Shown here in pieces: positions 48,669-57,737 of a DNA stretch of 64,000 nt. How positions within the stretch are numbered: the stretch's first letter is position 1; each line of letters opens with the position of its first letter. Below the pieces are notes generated by a model, which searched no databases, had not been told where the DNA came from, and was given only the letters and a program-made list of their open reading frames with translations. The translations under genes and the position numbers were made by a program. This stretch comes from Bacillus sp. UNC41MFS5 (GTDB taxonomy: Bacteria; Bacillota; Bacilli; Bacillales_B; DSM-18226), in the NCBI RefSeq assembly GCF_000686805.1, contig NZ_KK366020.1, positions 1-64,000 on the forward strand, written 5' to 3'.

Positions 48669-49736
48669 TTGTGGATTCGATCGTTTTTTTCTGTTGTTGT
48701 TCTGATGAGCGTTCTTGCAACGGGCCATTCGACGGCTTGGGCGTATGGACTAATGCAGCCAGCGACAAGCGCAAATTTAAAAGGAATTGATGTATCACAT
48801 TGGCAAGGAACCATTGACTGGAATCAGGTTAAAAACTCTGGAATAGCCTTCGTGTATGCAAAGGCCTCCAAAGGTACAACAGTTACCGACGAAATGTTTT
48901 CTGCTAATGTTCAGGGAGCAAGGGCAGCATCACTGCCAATCGGTGCATACCACTATGCAACTCCGAGTGCACCATATAACCCTGACCAAGCAAAAGCTGA
49001 AGCGCAATATTTTGTTAGCGTGATGCAGAATGGAGGAATGGGCGATTTTGGGGATATCATGCCTGTTCTTGATTTAGAAGAACCTGCCGCAACTGGAACA
49101 CTAACCTCCGATGAAATAGCCAGTTGGGCCAGAGTCTTTGTCGATACGGTGAAGTCACTGACGAATCGGCAGGTAATGGTCTACTCAGGTGATTGGTTTG
49201 CAGAGCAGTACAACGATTTTGGAGGTCAGCTTTCAGATCTTCCCGTTTGGATTGCCGCATGGACACGCTATGGCAATACTCAACCACCGGCAGTTGGCGG
49301 GTGGACCGAGTGGACGGCTTGGTAGTATAGTGACCAAGGTAAAGTTCCAGGAATAACGGGATATGTAGATTTAGATTATGGTCCAGTGTCGATCGACGCT
49401 TTGCGGGGGAACCTGACAACACAGACTACTGCACAAACTGTGACCAATGTGGTGGCCAGCAGCAGCCAATTTAACACGGGCAATTATGCAAAACTAACCA
49501 CGACAGTGAAAGACGGCAGCGGTAACCCTTTGAGTGGTGCAACGGTAGCATTGACCGTGAAAAATCCAAGAGGCAGCGTTACATCGGTTTCTGGTAAAAC
49601 GGATGCTAATGGTACGTATTCCTATAGTTACTTCATAGCCAAAAATTTACGTGGAACATTTAATGTTACCGCAACTACTACAATAGCAAGTTACAATTCA
49701 AGCAGTGCAAGCACAACGTTCAACGTTGTAAAGTAA
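48669..49736 (+). pseudogene. GH25 lysozyme with C-terminal Ig-like domain, split by an amber codon
   Basis: 355 codons in one frame, interrupted only by TAG at 49323-49325. Before it: signal peptide (ending AWA), DVSHWQG, and the catalytic VLDLEEP of GH25 muramidases. After it: YSDQGKVPGITGYVDLDYG, the last GH25 strand, then an Ig-like/Big-type domain (about 240-355, with GNPLSGATVALTVKNP). The family reads WQYSD here, so CAG to TAG explains the break. The start TTG at 48669 lacks a ribosome site, so the 5' end may also be damaged. Probably a recent pseudogene. Confidence 0.85.
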
Positions 49737-49742
49737 ATTAAA

Positions 49743-49814
49743 AAAGTGCCTGTCACCACCCGTATTTTGTCAATTACATCGACATTATTCGGGGAGTGAC
49801 AGGCACTTTTCATT
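49743..49814. repeat. 70 bp inverted-end element, copy B
   Basis: AAGTGCCTGTCAC / GTGACAGGCACTT, perfect 13 bp inverted ends around the same core as copy A. It sits 6 bp after the lysozyme frame and reaches the stop of the GH18 gene, where stem plus TTTT could serve as a terminator. Confidence 0.88.
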
Positions 49815-51228
49815 ACAACAGTTTTTTAATCGTAAAATTGTCCCTTAATAATGCCCAGTTCTCTGGATAAGGATAACCCAATGCCCAGTAACTGACGCCT
49901 CGCAAGTTGTAGTCTTTTACCATATTGAATTTTGCTTGAGCACTTCGGGCGTCTTCGAACCAAACCTCATGTCCTTGACCTTTTTCATCCACATAGCGGA
50001 AGAATGGAGATTGGGCCGTTGTGTCATATTGGATGGAGGCTCCATATTTTATGGCACGTTTTAGGGCTTCCTGCGGGCTGAAGGTTTCCGCTTCTTGACC
50101 TTGAACATGTGGAAGTTTCCAATCCCGGGCATAAATTTGGAAGCCTAAAAAAATTTTTTCTGCCGGCATAACCGTCAGCGCATATTCTACTACTTTTCTC
50201 ATTTCATTAATAGGAGATATCGCCTGCGGCGGCCCTAGCCGGTATCCCCACTCATACGTCATCAGCACGACGAAATCGGCAATTCTTCCATGTGCCTCGT
50301 AATCGTGCGCTTCATATAATAGACCCGCTTGAGTGGCACCCACTTTAGGTGCCAGCGCCGTTGATACAAAATATCCTTTTGGATGGAGACGATCTACTGT
50401 CTGCTGTAAGAACTGGTTATATAGCTCGCGGTCTGCTGGCAATACATTCTCAAAATCAATGTTTACTCCTTTATATCCTTTGCTATCCATGACTTGAAGA
50501 ATATTGGTGAGGACCTTTTCTCTTATTTCTGGAGTAGCCAAAATAGTATGCGCGACATTTGATCCGGCGTGGGTTGAAGTGAAGTTGGTAACAGACATCA
50601 TGGGTACGACATTATTGGACAATGACGCTTTAACCATGACTTCATCATTTTTTACGGGATTTAAGGTTCCATCTTCCGCAATGAGATAGGCAAATGGACT
50701 AAAATAAGTGAGCAAATTTCCTATTTCAGTAAGGGTTTGAACTACTCCTTCACTCGGTTGATACGAGTACGCATTGACTTCAATGGTTCGTTTTGCTCTC
50801 GGAATGACCAGTTGCTGACCGGGAGAAATTAAATTTGGATTTACAATTTGGTTTTCAGTAATGATTGCCTGAACCGTGGTTCCGTAGCGGCTGGCAATTT
50901 GCCATAAAGCCTCACCGGATTGGACAGTATGAGTGATTAAGGGGATGTAGAGAGTGGTCCCTGGATATATAAGATTCGGATTCGTTAATTGGCTTGCCTG
51001 AATAATCGCCGGAATCGTAACACCGTATTTTTGGGCGATAGACCATAATGTTTCCCCATATTTAACAACATGAGTCGTAACCGACTTTGGAATCACTAAA
51101 GCCTGGCCAACCACTAACTGATTGGCGTTTGGCAATTCATTTAGTTTAACAATGGAATTCATATTTACAGCATAACGATTGGCAATCTGCCAGAGCGTCT
51201 CGCCGGCGCTAACAACATGTATAATCAT
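49813..51228 (-). CDS. LysM3-GH18 spore-type glycosidase (SleL/YaaH-like)
   Basis: 471 aa. Three LysM domains (about 2-48, 51-96, 99-143), each with a GETLWQIA or GEALWQIA core, then a GH18 TIM barrel (about 150-471) with the catalytic DFE in GVNIDFENV. No signal peptide, typical of spore-coat LysM-GH18 enzymes that degrade cortex fragments during germination. B. subtilis YaaH and B. cereus SleL usually have two LysM domains. RBS GGAGGT. Confidence 0.88.
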   Translation of the reverse strand: MIIHVVSAGETLWQIANRYAVNMNSIVKLNELPNANQLVVGQALVIPKSVTTHVVKYGETLWSIAQKYGVTIPAIIQASQLTNPNLIYPGTTLYIPLITHTVQSGEALWQIASRYGTTVQAIITENQIVNPNLISPGQQLVIPRAKRTIEVNAYSYQPSEGVVQTLTEIGNLLTYFSPFAYLIAEDGTLNPVKNDEVMVKASLSNNVVPMMSVTNFTSTHAGSNVAHTILATPEIREKVLTNILQVMDSKGYKGVNIDFENVLPADRELYNQFLQQTVDRLHPKGYFVSTALAPKVGATQAGLLYEAHDYEAHGRIADFVVLMTYEWGYRLGPPQAISPINEMRKVVEYALTVMPAEKIFLGFQIYARDWKLPHVQGQEAETFSPQEALKRAIKYGASIQYDTTAQSPFFRYVDEKGQGHEVWFEDARSAQAKFNMVKDYNLRGVSYWALGYPYPENWALLRDNFTIKKLL

Positions 51229-51258
51229 AATTAACCTCCATGGGCATTTTCGCTAGAT

Positions 51259-51267
51259 TACTATATG
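51259..51267 (-). promoter_or_regulatory. possible sporulation promoter of the LysM-GH18 gene
   Basis: The reverse strand reads CATATAGTA, which fits the sigma-K -10 (CATANNNTA) and resembles the sigma-E -10 (CATACANT). An ACA lies 16 bp upstream where the sigma-K -35 is expected. Low-complexity match, tentative. Confidence 0.4.
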
Positions 51268-51332
51268 TTTTGTAGCGAGAAAATGTGTAACCATTTGGGG
51301 GGCATTTAGCATATAAGCAAGAGTAAAACATT

Positions 51333-51363
51333 GAAAAAAAGCCACAATTTGTGGCTTTTTTAT
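51333..51363 (-). terminator. terminator of the MFS-M20 operon
   Basis: AAAAAGCCACAA / TTGTGGCTTTTT stem with T runs on both strands, downstream of the M20 gene stop. Confidence 0.88.
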
Positions 51364-51377
51364 ACTGTTATTAAACG

Positions 51378-52565
51378 TTAATCAATATTGTAATAACCAC
51401 AAACGACTGTTCCAACTGCTTTTGCTGCTACTAAAAGAGCGTCTTCATCTATATCAAATTTAGGATGGTGGTTGAAGTATGGTTTTTCAATCCCTTTTGG
51501 TGTGCAGCAAATGTAGAAGAAGCAAGCAGGGAATTTTTTTGCATAATGGGCAAAGTCCTCTGAGGGAGCCATTGGTGCGAATTCTTGAACCTCCCTAATG
51601 TCTTTATCATTTGCATTTTTTAAGTAAGAAGCAACCATTTCAGTCACTTCAGGATTATTGTAAAGTGGTGGATAGTCCGGTGCATAGGTTAAGTCGCAGG
51701 TAACATTGAATTCTTCTTCAATTCCTTTTGCAATACGGCGAATTTCTTGTTCGATCGTTTCCCTCGTTTCTTCAGTCATCGCGCGGACGTCGCCTTCGAT
51801 TTCAACGCTATCTTTAATGACATTAAATGTTCCTTTTCCATCAAATGAACCAATTGTTACTACACCCATATCAAATGGATTTAATCGGCGGCTAACAACT
51901 GTTTGAATCGCTGTAACAAAGTGAGCACCTGCAACGATGGAGTCATTTGCCAAGTGCGGTGAAGAACCATGTCCGCCAACACCTTGAACTTTTAATTTAA
52001 AGTAAGCCCGGCCCGGGAATACGTACCCGCTGTTATACCCTACTAAACCAGAGGGTCCAAGTGGTAATAAATGAATACCGAAGATATTGTCTAAATCATC
52101 TAATAAACCAGATTCAATCATGCCGATGGCACCACCTGGTGGTACTTCCTCGGCGGGTTGGTGAATAATTTTGATTGTACCAGCTAGTTCATCCTTTAAT
52201 TGAATCAAACAATCTGCCAAAACTAACAGGTATGCTGTATGCCCATCATGGCCGCAGGCATGCATAACACCTGGATTTTTCGATCTAAACGGTACATCTG
52301 TTTCTTCTTCTATTGGAAGTGCGTCAAAATCTGCTCTCAGCCCAATGGTTTTCCCTGGTTTCCCACCTTTAATGGTGACTATCAATCCATGGCCTCCGCC
52401 TACTTTTGTATCCATATGAACATCTTTGCCTTTATAAAAATCCTCAATGTATTGGCTGGTTTTTTCTTCTTGGAAAGAAAGCTCAGGATGTTCATGCAAA
52501 TGACGGCGTATCTGAATGATTTCTTCTTTGCGTTCTTCAAGCATTTGCATTAATTGATTTTTCAT
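51378..52565 (-). CDS. M20 family amidohydrolase
   Basis: 395 aa. IRRHLHEHPELSFQE at the N-terminus and the metal-binding MHACGHDGHTAYLL, then HQPAEEVPPGG, are classic for the M20D group (hippurate, N-acyl-amino-acid and IAA-amino acid hydrolases). The dimerisation domain is about 180-295. It cleaves N-acyl or peptide bonds using two metals. Start MKNQLMQM after GGGGGA. Seven-base-scale spacing after the MFS gene suggests a two-gene operon: import or export, then hydrolysis. Exact substrate unknown. Confidence 0.88.
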   Translation of the reverse strand: MKNQLMQMLEERKEEIIQIRRHLHEHPELSFQEEKTSQYIEDFYKGKDVHMDTKVGGGHGLIVTIKGGKPGKTIGLRADFDALPIEEETDVPFRSKNPGVMHACGHDGHTAYLLVLADCLIQLKDELAGTIKIIHQPAEEVPPGGAIGMIESGLLDDLDNIFGIHLLPLGPSGLVGYNSGYVFPGRAYFKLKVQGVGGHGSSPHLANDSIVAGAHFVTAIQTVVSRRLNPFDMGVVTIGSFDGKGTFNVIKDSVEIEGDVRAMTEETRETIEQEIRRIAKGIEEEFNVTCDLTYAPDYPPLYNNPEVTEMVASYLKNANDKDIREVQEFAPMAPSEDFAHYAKKFPACFFYICCTPKGIEKPYFNHHPKFDIDEDALLVAAKAVGTVVCGYYNID

Positions 52566-52586
52566 TGTAATTTCCCCCATTTAAAA

Positions 52587-53990
52587 TTATGCGGCATGAT
52601 CTTCTATTGTTTCATGACCTTCTTTACCTGCATTTTTAGGAACCATAAAGATAATTGATAGAAGTGCTAATACACCAAAGATAACATTGGTAATAATCCC
52701 CCAAGTTGCACCCAGCTCTAGGCTATTGGCTGACATGATGCCATAAATAGTGGCAGAAATCGCTACTCCAAAAGCGCTGCCTAGTGAACTTGCCATTTTA
52801 TAAATACCAGCTGCTTCACCGACTTTATTTGATGGAGCATTTGATACGGAAGTATCAGTAGATGGTGTCGCATAAACCCCTAGTCCGAGACCGAATAAGG
52901 CGTATCCAATAAATACAACAACTGTATATGGTAAATCTGGTAAGAAAGTTAAGCCCATGATTGCGACACCAATTGTCGTAATCATTGTTCCCCATATCAT
53001 CGGTTTTTTAGCACCAATTCTTTGCAAAATCTTCTCTCCGACACGAATCATAGCTAAAACGGCCACTAAGTAACCAAGTGATAACATTCCAGATTGAAAA
53101 GCACTAAATCCTCGACCAACTTGTACATACGTATTGGCAACAACCATTGTACCTGCAATGGCATTTAGCAAGAAGTTTGAAAATGTTGCACCAGCATATG
53201 GCTTATTTTTAAATAAAGAGAAATCGATAAGTACAACTTTTTTACTTTTTTCTACTTTTATAAAGATAATTGCCCCAACAATCATCACTACAGCCAAAAT
53301 AAGGGAAATTGGGCTTGTCCAACCTAAATCAGATCCGTAGTTGATTAAAATGTTTAATACAAGCATTACAATAATAAAGATACCTAACCCAACAAAATCG
53401 AATTTGAATTTTCCTGTAGTTTCTGCTTTGCTCTCTGGAGTATCTTTAATTAAAAACATACCGAGAATGGCAAAAACAATAGAGAAAATGAAAATCCATC
53501 TCCAACCTAAGTAGGTAGCAATTAAACCACCAGCAAATGAACATACACCAGACCCACCCCAAGAACCGATAGACCAGTAACTGAGTGCACGTTGACGATC
53601 TGCACCTTCGTAATAAGTTTTTACTAAAGCAATCGTTGCAGGCATAATACATGCGGCTGAGAAACCTTGAATAATACGACCAATAATGAGAAGAGTTGCA
53701 CCATTAGCAATTACTAAACAAAGAGAACCAATGATACTTAAAATTAGCCCAATATTGGTAATCTTCTTTCGACCTATTTTGTCAGCTAAACCACCCATTG
53801 CTACAATAAAGATACCTGAGAATAATGCTGTTAAACTTATACCTATATTTAAAGTCCCAAGGGAAATTCCTAAATCTTCTTGTACTGCAGGGACTACATT
53901 GACTAAAGATTGAGCAAATAGCCAAAATGTAATAACACCAAAGACAATCCCTGTGATTAATTTATTTGTTCCTTTATAGCTGTTTTCCAT
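52587..53990 (-). CDS. MFS transporter, DHA2 (14-TM) family
   Basis: 467 aa, about 14 membrane segments. Motif A is seen as GGLADKIGRKKITNIG and motif C-like glycine-rich pattern in TM5. It resembles QacA/EmrB/YhcA transporters. Upstream gene of an operon with the M20 amidohydrolase, suggesting transport of the amidohydrolase substrate rather than drug efflux. RBS AGGAGGTAGG. Confidence 0.87.
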   Translation of the reverse strand: MENSYKGTNKLITGIVFGVITFWLFAQSLVNVVPAVQEDLGISLGTLNIGISLTALFSGIFIVAMGGLADKIGRKKITNIGLILSIIGSLCLVIANGATLLIIGRIIQGFSAACIMPATIALVKTYYEGADRQRALSYWSIGSWGGSGVCSFAGGLIATYLGWRWIFIFSIVFAILGMFLIKDTPESKAETTGKFKFDFVGLGIFIIVMLVLNILINYGSDLGWTSPISLILAVVMIVGAIIFIKVEKSKKVVLIDFSLFKNKPYAGATFSNFLLNAIAGTMVVANTYVQVGRGFSAFQSGMLSLGYLVAVLAMIRVGEKILQRIGAKKPMIWGTMITTIGVAIMGLTFLPDLPYTVVVFIGYALFGLGLGVYATPSTDTSVSNAPSNKVGEAAGIYKMASSLGSAFGVAISATIYGIMSANSLELGATWGIITNVIFGVLALLSIIFMVPKNAGKEGHETIEDHAA

Positions 53991-54245
53991 GTTTCCTACC
54001 TCCTGAGTAGAACATATAGGTTATTTTATAATTCCAAATAAGAGTAGATGTTAGAACATGAAAAGATTAGGAAACTACCGGTGTTTGTTCTTTTCGTTGA
54101 TTATTATAAAACAAAGCCCCCTTTTATAAGGAGGCTTTGTTTGTTGTATATTATCCATTCCTACATGAAATTCTTAACACATGGAAATAGGCGATAAAAA
54201 TGTACGGTATTTTTTTTACCTTAGAGTGTCCCGAGTCCACTAAAA
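53991..54245 (-). promoter_or_regulatory. MFS operon upstream gap
   Basis: 255 bp between the AraC-type gene stop and the MFS start. It holds a terminator for the AraC-type gene (54110-54146) and presumably the MFS promoter and AraC-type operator in the AT-rich 53995-54109 segment; no clear repeats were found there. Confidence 0.4.
54110..54146 (-). terminator. terminator of the AraC-type gene
   Basis: AACAAAGCCTCC / arms AACAAAGCC-type and GGCTTTGTTT, i.e. ACAAAGCCCCC facing GGAGGCTTTGT, with flanking T-rich DNA on the reverse strand. Confidence 0.75.
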
Positions 54246-56588
54246 CTAGAAGAATACCTTTCGTATTTCAAAAAAGTGAATGGCATTGACAGTTAAGTAT
54301 GAATACATGGTCCATACCCCGTCAATTGTTTCATCAAATACTTCTAATGATGGGTGACTTGAACGTGTAATATAGTCAATAATTTCCCGATCAATCCCAA
54401 ATTCACTGTTGTTTTCCCACCACAGCTTATATAATGCACCATGGTTTTTATCAAAAATAAATTTCCGAATTTGATATTTCCCGCTAGGAATACCGTTAAT
54501 CGTTACTCTCATTTCTTTCATTAATTTCTGAAGAAACGAATCTTCAATGGATAAAAAAGGGTTGATAATAGTTGAGTTCATTAGAACAAGCTGATAACCT
54601 AATTCGTTTTCTGTCATTATAAATAATGGTCCTCTAGCTATGATATTCCCGCGTAATCTGTTGAAAAATGACATAGCGAAAAATACCGGCCGTTTACCGT
54701 TAAAATAATGGAACATTTCCATTCCTTCTAATGGAATACTATTCATATCCAAGCTCTTTTCATGTGTCTCCGTGTTGATCCAGAAACCGAGCGTTTCAAT
54801 CGTATCTGAAATACTAATCGCATCGTTAAAAACTAAAGCCCCGCGAAAAAAAGTACCATTAGTATAACGGGTATTACCCGAAATCGTGTTCCAAGTAATT
54901 AAATGAAGAGGTTTTTCGATAGAATGATGTTTTAAATATCGTTTTAATTTCTCCGTCTTTTCTTTAATGAAATCTTTTGCTAAATCAAAGCTCGTGTCAT
55001 TTAGTTCTTGATAATCAATGATTTCATGTGTATTTGCTTGAAATGCAATAAAATCAAGATATTCACTTTGATGGAGGACCCAATGATAATGACTGTTTAT
55101 AGCTGCTTGTTTAAATGAGAAGGGTAAAAAAACGCCTAGTCTAAGGTTAGGCATCATGGATTTTAGTAATCCATGTATTTTAAAATAAAAAAGTTCTAGT
55201 TCCTTCTGATTTGGATGGAAATCTAAAGCGTCATTAATCATGATGCACCACGATTCTACATAACTGTATCCAAACACTGTTACACAATGTTTAAAGAATC
55301 TCTGTAATTTTTCCAAATAGGCCTCTTGTTCAGCAGCAATCGGGTTATATCTAACATGAACATATAAAGATAAATGATTGGCTTTTAAAAATTCAATCGC
55401 CGCATCTGAATTATAATAAGGTGATGTAGTTGGAATTAATTCATCCGTTTCTACATCAGGGGCAATGGTTCTTCCCGTTAGCAGTTTATGTATCCCAATA
55501 TATTTTATTTGTAAATCCTCTTTTGCTAATAATACTTGATTTCGTACGCTTTCTTTCTGCAGCTCCCTAAGTTCACCAATCATTAAAAGATTGTCTGGAT
55601 GATGTAATTTCCGTTTAGGGGGAGACTGGATATCAATCGTTATGGATTCAAAATTTGTTTCAATATCACTAATCGTTTTTGTATCTTCACCTTTTGCAAT
55701 TAAAAGTCTGAGCTTTATTAAAATTTCAGGTGAACTTAGAAGAGTTTCTTTATCTTCAATATGATAATTTTGGACGATTTTCACGTGTTCTTTCGCATTT
55801 TTTTCACGATATGAAAAAGGCGTTTCCCCATAGACCTCTTTAAATAAATTGGTAAAGGCTTTTGCGTTAGGAAACCCATGCTTCAATGCGATATAAGTAA
55901 TGGAATCGTTTGTGTATAATAAATCCTTTAAGCTGTGTTTTAAGCGAATATTCATCATATATCGGGTAAACCCAATCCCTAATTGCTTTTTGAAATAACG
56001 TGAAAAGTAACTGAATGATAAATAAAACTTATTTGCGACTTCTTCTAATGTAAGCGGCTCATCATAATGCTGTTCAATGAATGCTATAATTCCTTTTAAT
56101 CGCTCATCCTCCACATCTACATCAACATCGATTGTTTCATCTGCTTTAAATCGCCGAATCAAGATAAGTAAAATTTTAGAAATCCGTTCACTCATCTCTA
56201 GTTTATACCCTTCTTCTTTTCGAAAATAGATGACCATTATTTCAGCTAGAAGCTTTCGTAATTCTGTAATCGTATTTTCTTTTCCTCTATCAATTTCAGG
56301 AGAAAATAAATTGAAGGTATAGAAGCGATATTCAGGATAAAAGTGGGATAGAAATGAATCTGGAATACTCATTTTCAGTACAGTATTTTTTTTGATAGCG
56401 CGAATTTCATAAGGTTGGTTACGATTAATGACAAATAAATGATCGACATGTAACTGGTGCATGGATCGATCTGTTTCAACAACTAGTTCACCATCTAATA
56501 CAAGGAGAATTTCAAGACCGGAGTAAATAGTTGTGGATGAATATTCAATATTCTGTATACGTAGCTGAATATCACTTAAAGATGGCAT
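54246..56588 (-). CDS. AraC-family regulator with degenerate GH39-like domain
   Basis: 780 aa, unusually long. Residues 1-90 are cupin-like. An AraC HTH lies at 162-263 (LEEVANKFYLSFSYFSRYFKKQLG and ITYIALKHGFPNAKAFTNLFKEVYG). Residues about 300-780 resemble a GH39 barrel. The GH39 TEWN nucleophile motif is here ITWN (within HLITWNTISGNTRY), and the NEP acid motif position reads CIMINDAL, so the catalytic glutamates appear lost. It likely senses a sugar or related ligand and controls the neighbouring MFS-M20 operon. RBS AGGAGGGG. Confidence 0.85.
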   Translation of the reverse strand: MPSLSDIQLRIQNIEYSSTTIYSGLEILLVLDGELVVETDRSMHQLHVDHLFVINRNQPYEIRAIKKNTVLKMSIPDSFLSHFYPEYRFYTFNLFSPEIDRGKENTITELRKLLAEIMVIYFRKEEGYKLEMSERISKILLILIRRFKADETIDVDVDVEDERLKGIIAFIEQHYDEPLTLEEVANKFYLSFSYFSRYFKKQLGIGFTRYMMNIRLKHSLKDLLYTNDSITYIALKHGFPNAKAFTNLFKEVYGETPFSYREKNAKEHVKIVQNYHIEDKETLLSSPEILIKLRLLIAKGEDTKTISDIETNFESITIDIQSPPKRKLHHPDNLLMIGELRELQKESVRNQVLLAKEDLQIKYIGIHKLLTGRTIAPDVETDELIPTTSPYYNSDAAIEFLKANHLSLYVHVRYNPIAAEQEAYLEKLQRFFKHCVTVFGYSYVESWCIMINDALDFHPNQKELELFYFKIHGLLKSMMPNLRLGVFLPFSFKQAAINSHYHWVLHQSEYLDFIAFQANTHEIIDYQELNDTSFDLAKDFIKEKTEKLKRYLKHHSIEKPLHLITWNTISGNTRYTNGTFFRGALVFNDAISISDTIETLGFWINTETHEKSLDMNSIPLEGMEMFHYFNGKRPVFFAMSFFNRLRGNIIARGPLFIMTENELGYQLVLMNSTIINPFLSIEDSFLQKLMKEMRVTINGIPSGKYQIRKFIFDKNHGALYKLWWENNSEFGIDREIIDYITRSSHPSLEVFDETIDGVWTMYSYLTVNAIHFFEIRKVFF

Positions 56589-56693
56589 TTATTCCCCTCC
56601 TAAGCATTAGTTTTACTATCTAAATTAACATTTATTACAGTAACAAACTGAAAAAAATAAAAACTAAACGTTAATAAAAGGTGACCTCAAAAT

Positions 56694-56715
56694 AAAAAAG
56701 CCCATTTAGGGCTTA
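56694..56715 (-). terminator. terminator of the IclR gene
   Basis: On the reverse strand AAGCCCTAAATGGGCTT then a T run, just after the IclR stop. Confidence 0.85.
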
Positions 56716-56722
56716 TCTCGAT

Positions 56723-57496
56723 TCACTCTTTGTTTTTAAAGTGCTGATTGATAGTCTTACAAGTTTCGAGAAGGGCAGCCGCTAGCTTTTCTTCGTTTCC
56801 ATAAAAGCGAGTAGATGGGAGCGGAATGGAGACAGCACTTAAATTTCCCATACCGTCCTTAATAGACGCACCTACGGCACAAATCCCATCAATATGCTCT
56901 TCCTTTGCAAATGCAACTCCTTTTTTATGAACCACTTCCAACTCCTTTAATAATTCATCCCGACTCGTAATGGTATTAGCAGTATAATGCAGCAGGTGCT
57001 CAGGTAACATTTTCGCCACTTCATCTCTAGGCATGGAGGTGAGAATGGCTTTTCCGTTTGCCGTGCAATGTAAGGGGAAGGATGCACCGGGTTGGGAAGT
57101 TGCCTGTAACGGATGCGGAGCGATAATTTGATCGACAAATAGCACCTTACCGTTATCCAAAACGGATAAATCTACCGTTTCATTGACTTGCTGCGATAGT
57201 TTTACTAAAAATGGCCTGATTTCTTCTCTTAAATCACTGTGAACAGCAGAAGCAAGCATGGCAATTTCAGGTCCAAGACGGTAACCGCCATTAATAGAAG
57301 ATGCCGCCACAAACCGCTCCTGTTCTAGTGTTGTAACAATTCTTTGAACTGTAGACCGGGCCATGCCAACCTCTTTGGCAATTTGCGATAAGCTCAATCC
57401 TTTTCGGTGAACCCTAAGAGCCCTCAATATGTTAGCCGCTCGAGAGATTACCTGAACATTAGATGTTTTAGTTTGTTCCTGTCTGTCGTTGTTCAT
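56723..57496 (-). CDS. IclR-family transcriptional regulator
   Basis: 257 aa. The winged HTH is at about 15-75 (ILRALRVHRKGLSLSQIAKEVGMARSTVQRIVTTLEQE). The effector-binding domain follows with GAS-like ASQPGASFPLHCTANGKAILTSM and the typical CAVGASI block. IclR proteins commonly control catabolic genes and often divergently transcribed neighbours; the Gfo/Idh gene is next door. The start is MNNDRQEQ, using GGAGGAG; the frame opens further upstream. Confidence 0.9.
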   Translation of the reverse strand: MNNDRQEQTKTSNVQVISRAANILRALRVHRKGLSLSQIAKEVGMARSTVQRIVTTLEQERFVAASSINGGYRLGPEIAMLASAVHSDLREEIRPFLVKLSQQVNETVDLSVLDNGKVLFVDQIIAPHPLQATSQPGASFPLHCTANGKAILTSMPRDEVAKMLPEHLLHYTANTITSRDELLKELEVVHKKGVAFAKEEHIDGICAVGASIKDGMGNLSAVSIPLPSTRFYGNEEKLAAALLETCKTINQHFKNKE

Positions 57497-57540
57497 AGGT
57501 CTATACTCCTCCCTCAATATCTCCATTTTATAATAACAGC

Positions 57541-57680
57541 TGAAAGTTTCAAAAGTGTAGCTATCCATTGACAAATGCTTTTAACATTCATTATTATGGT
57601 ATTAACCGTTATGCGATACAAGTGTATCACAATGTGGTCAAACAGTGAACTTACGATTCGCAAAACTAATGAAAGTTTCC
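57541..57680. promoter_or_regulatory. candidate IclR operator pair in the divergent gap
   Basis: TGAAAGTTTCA at 57541-57551 is a perfect 11 bp palindrome, and TGAAAGTTTCC at 57670-57680 repeats it with one change. They lie near the two ends of the 241 bp IclR-Gfo/Idh gap. Partly like the TGGAAATNATTTCCA or TGAAAC-type sites of the IclR family. Binding is a prediction. Confidence 0.5.
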
Positions 57681-57737
57681 AAATGATTTCTTTATATAAA
57701 CTGTTAAACAAACGTCAAAAATCGATGAGGGATTTAG

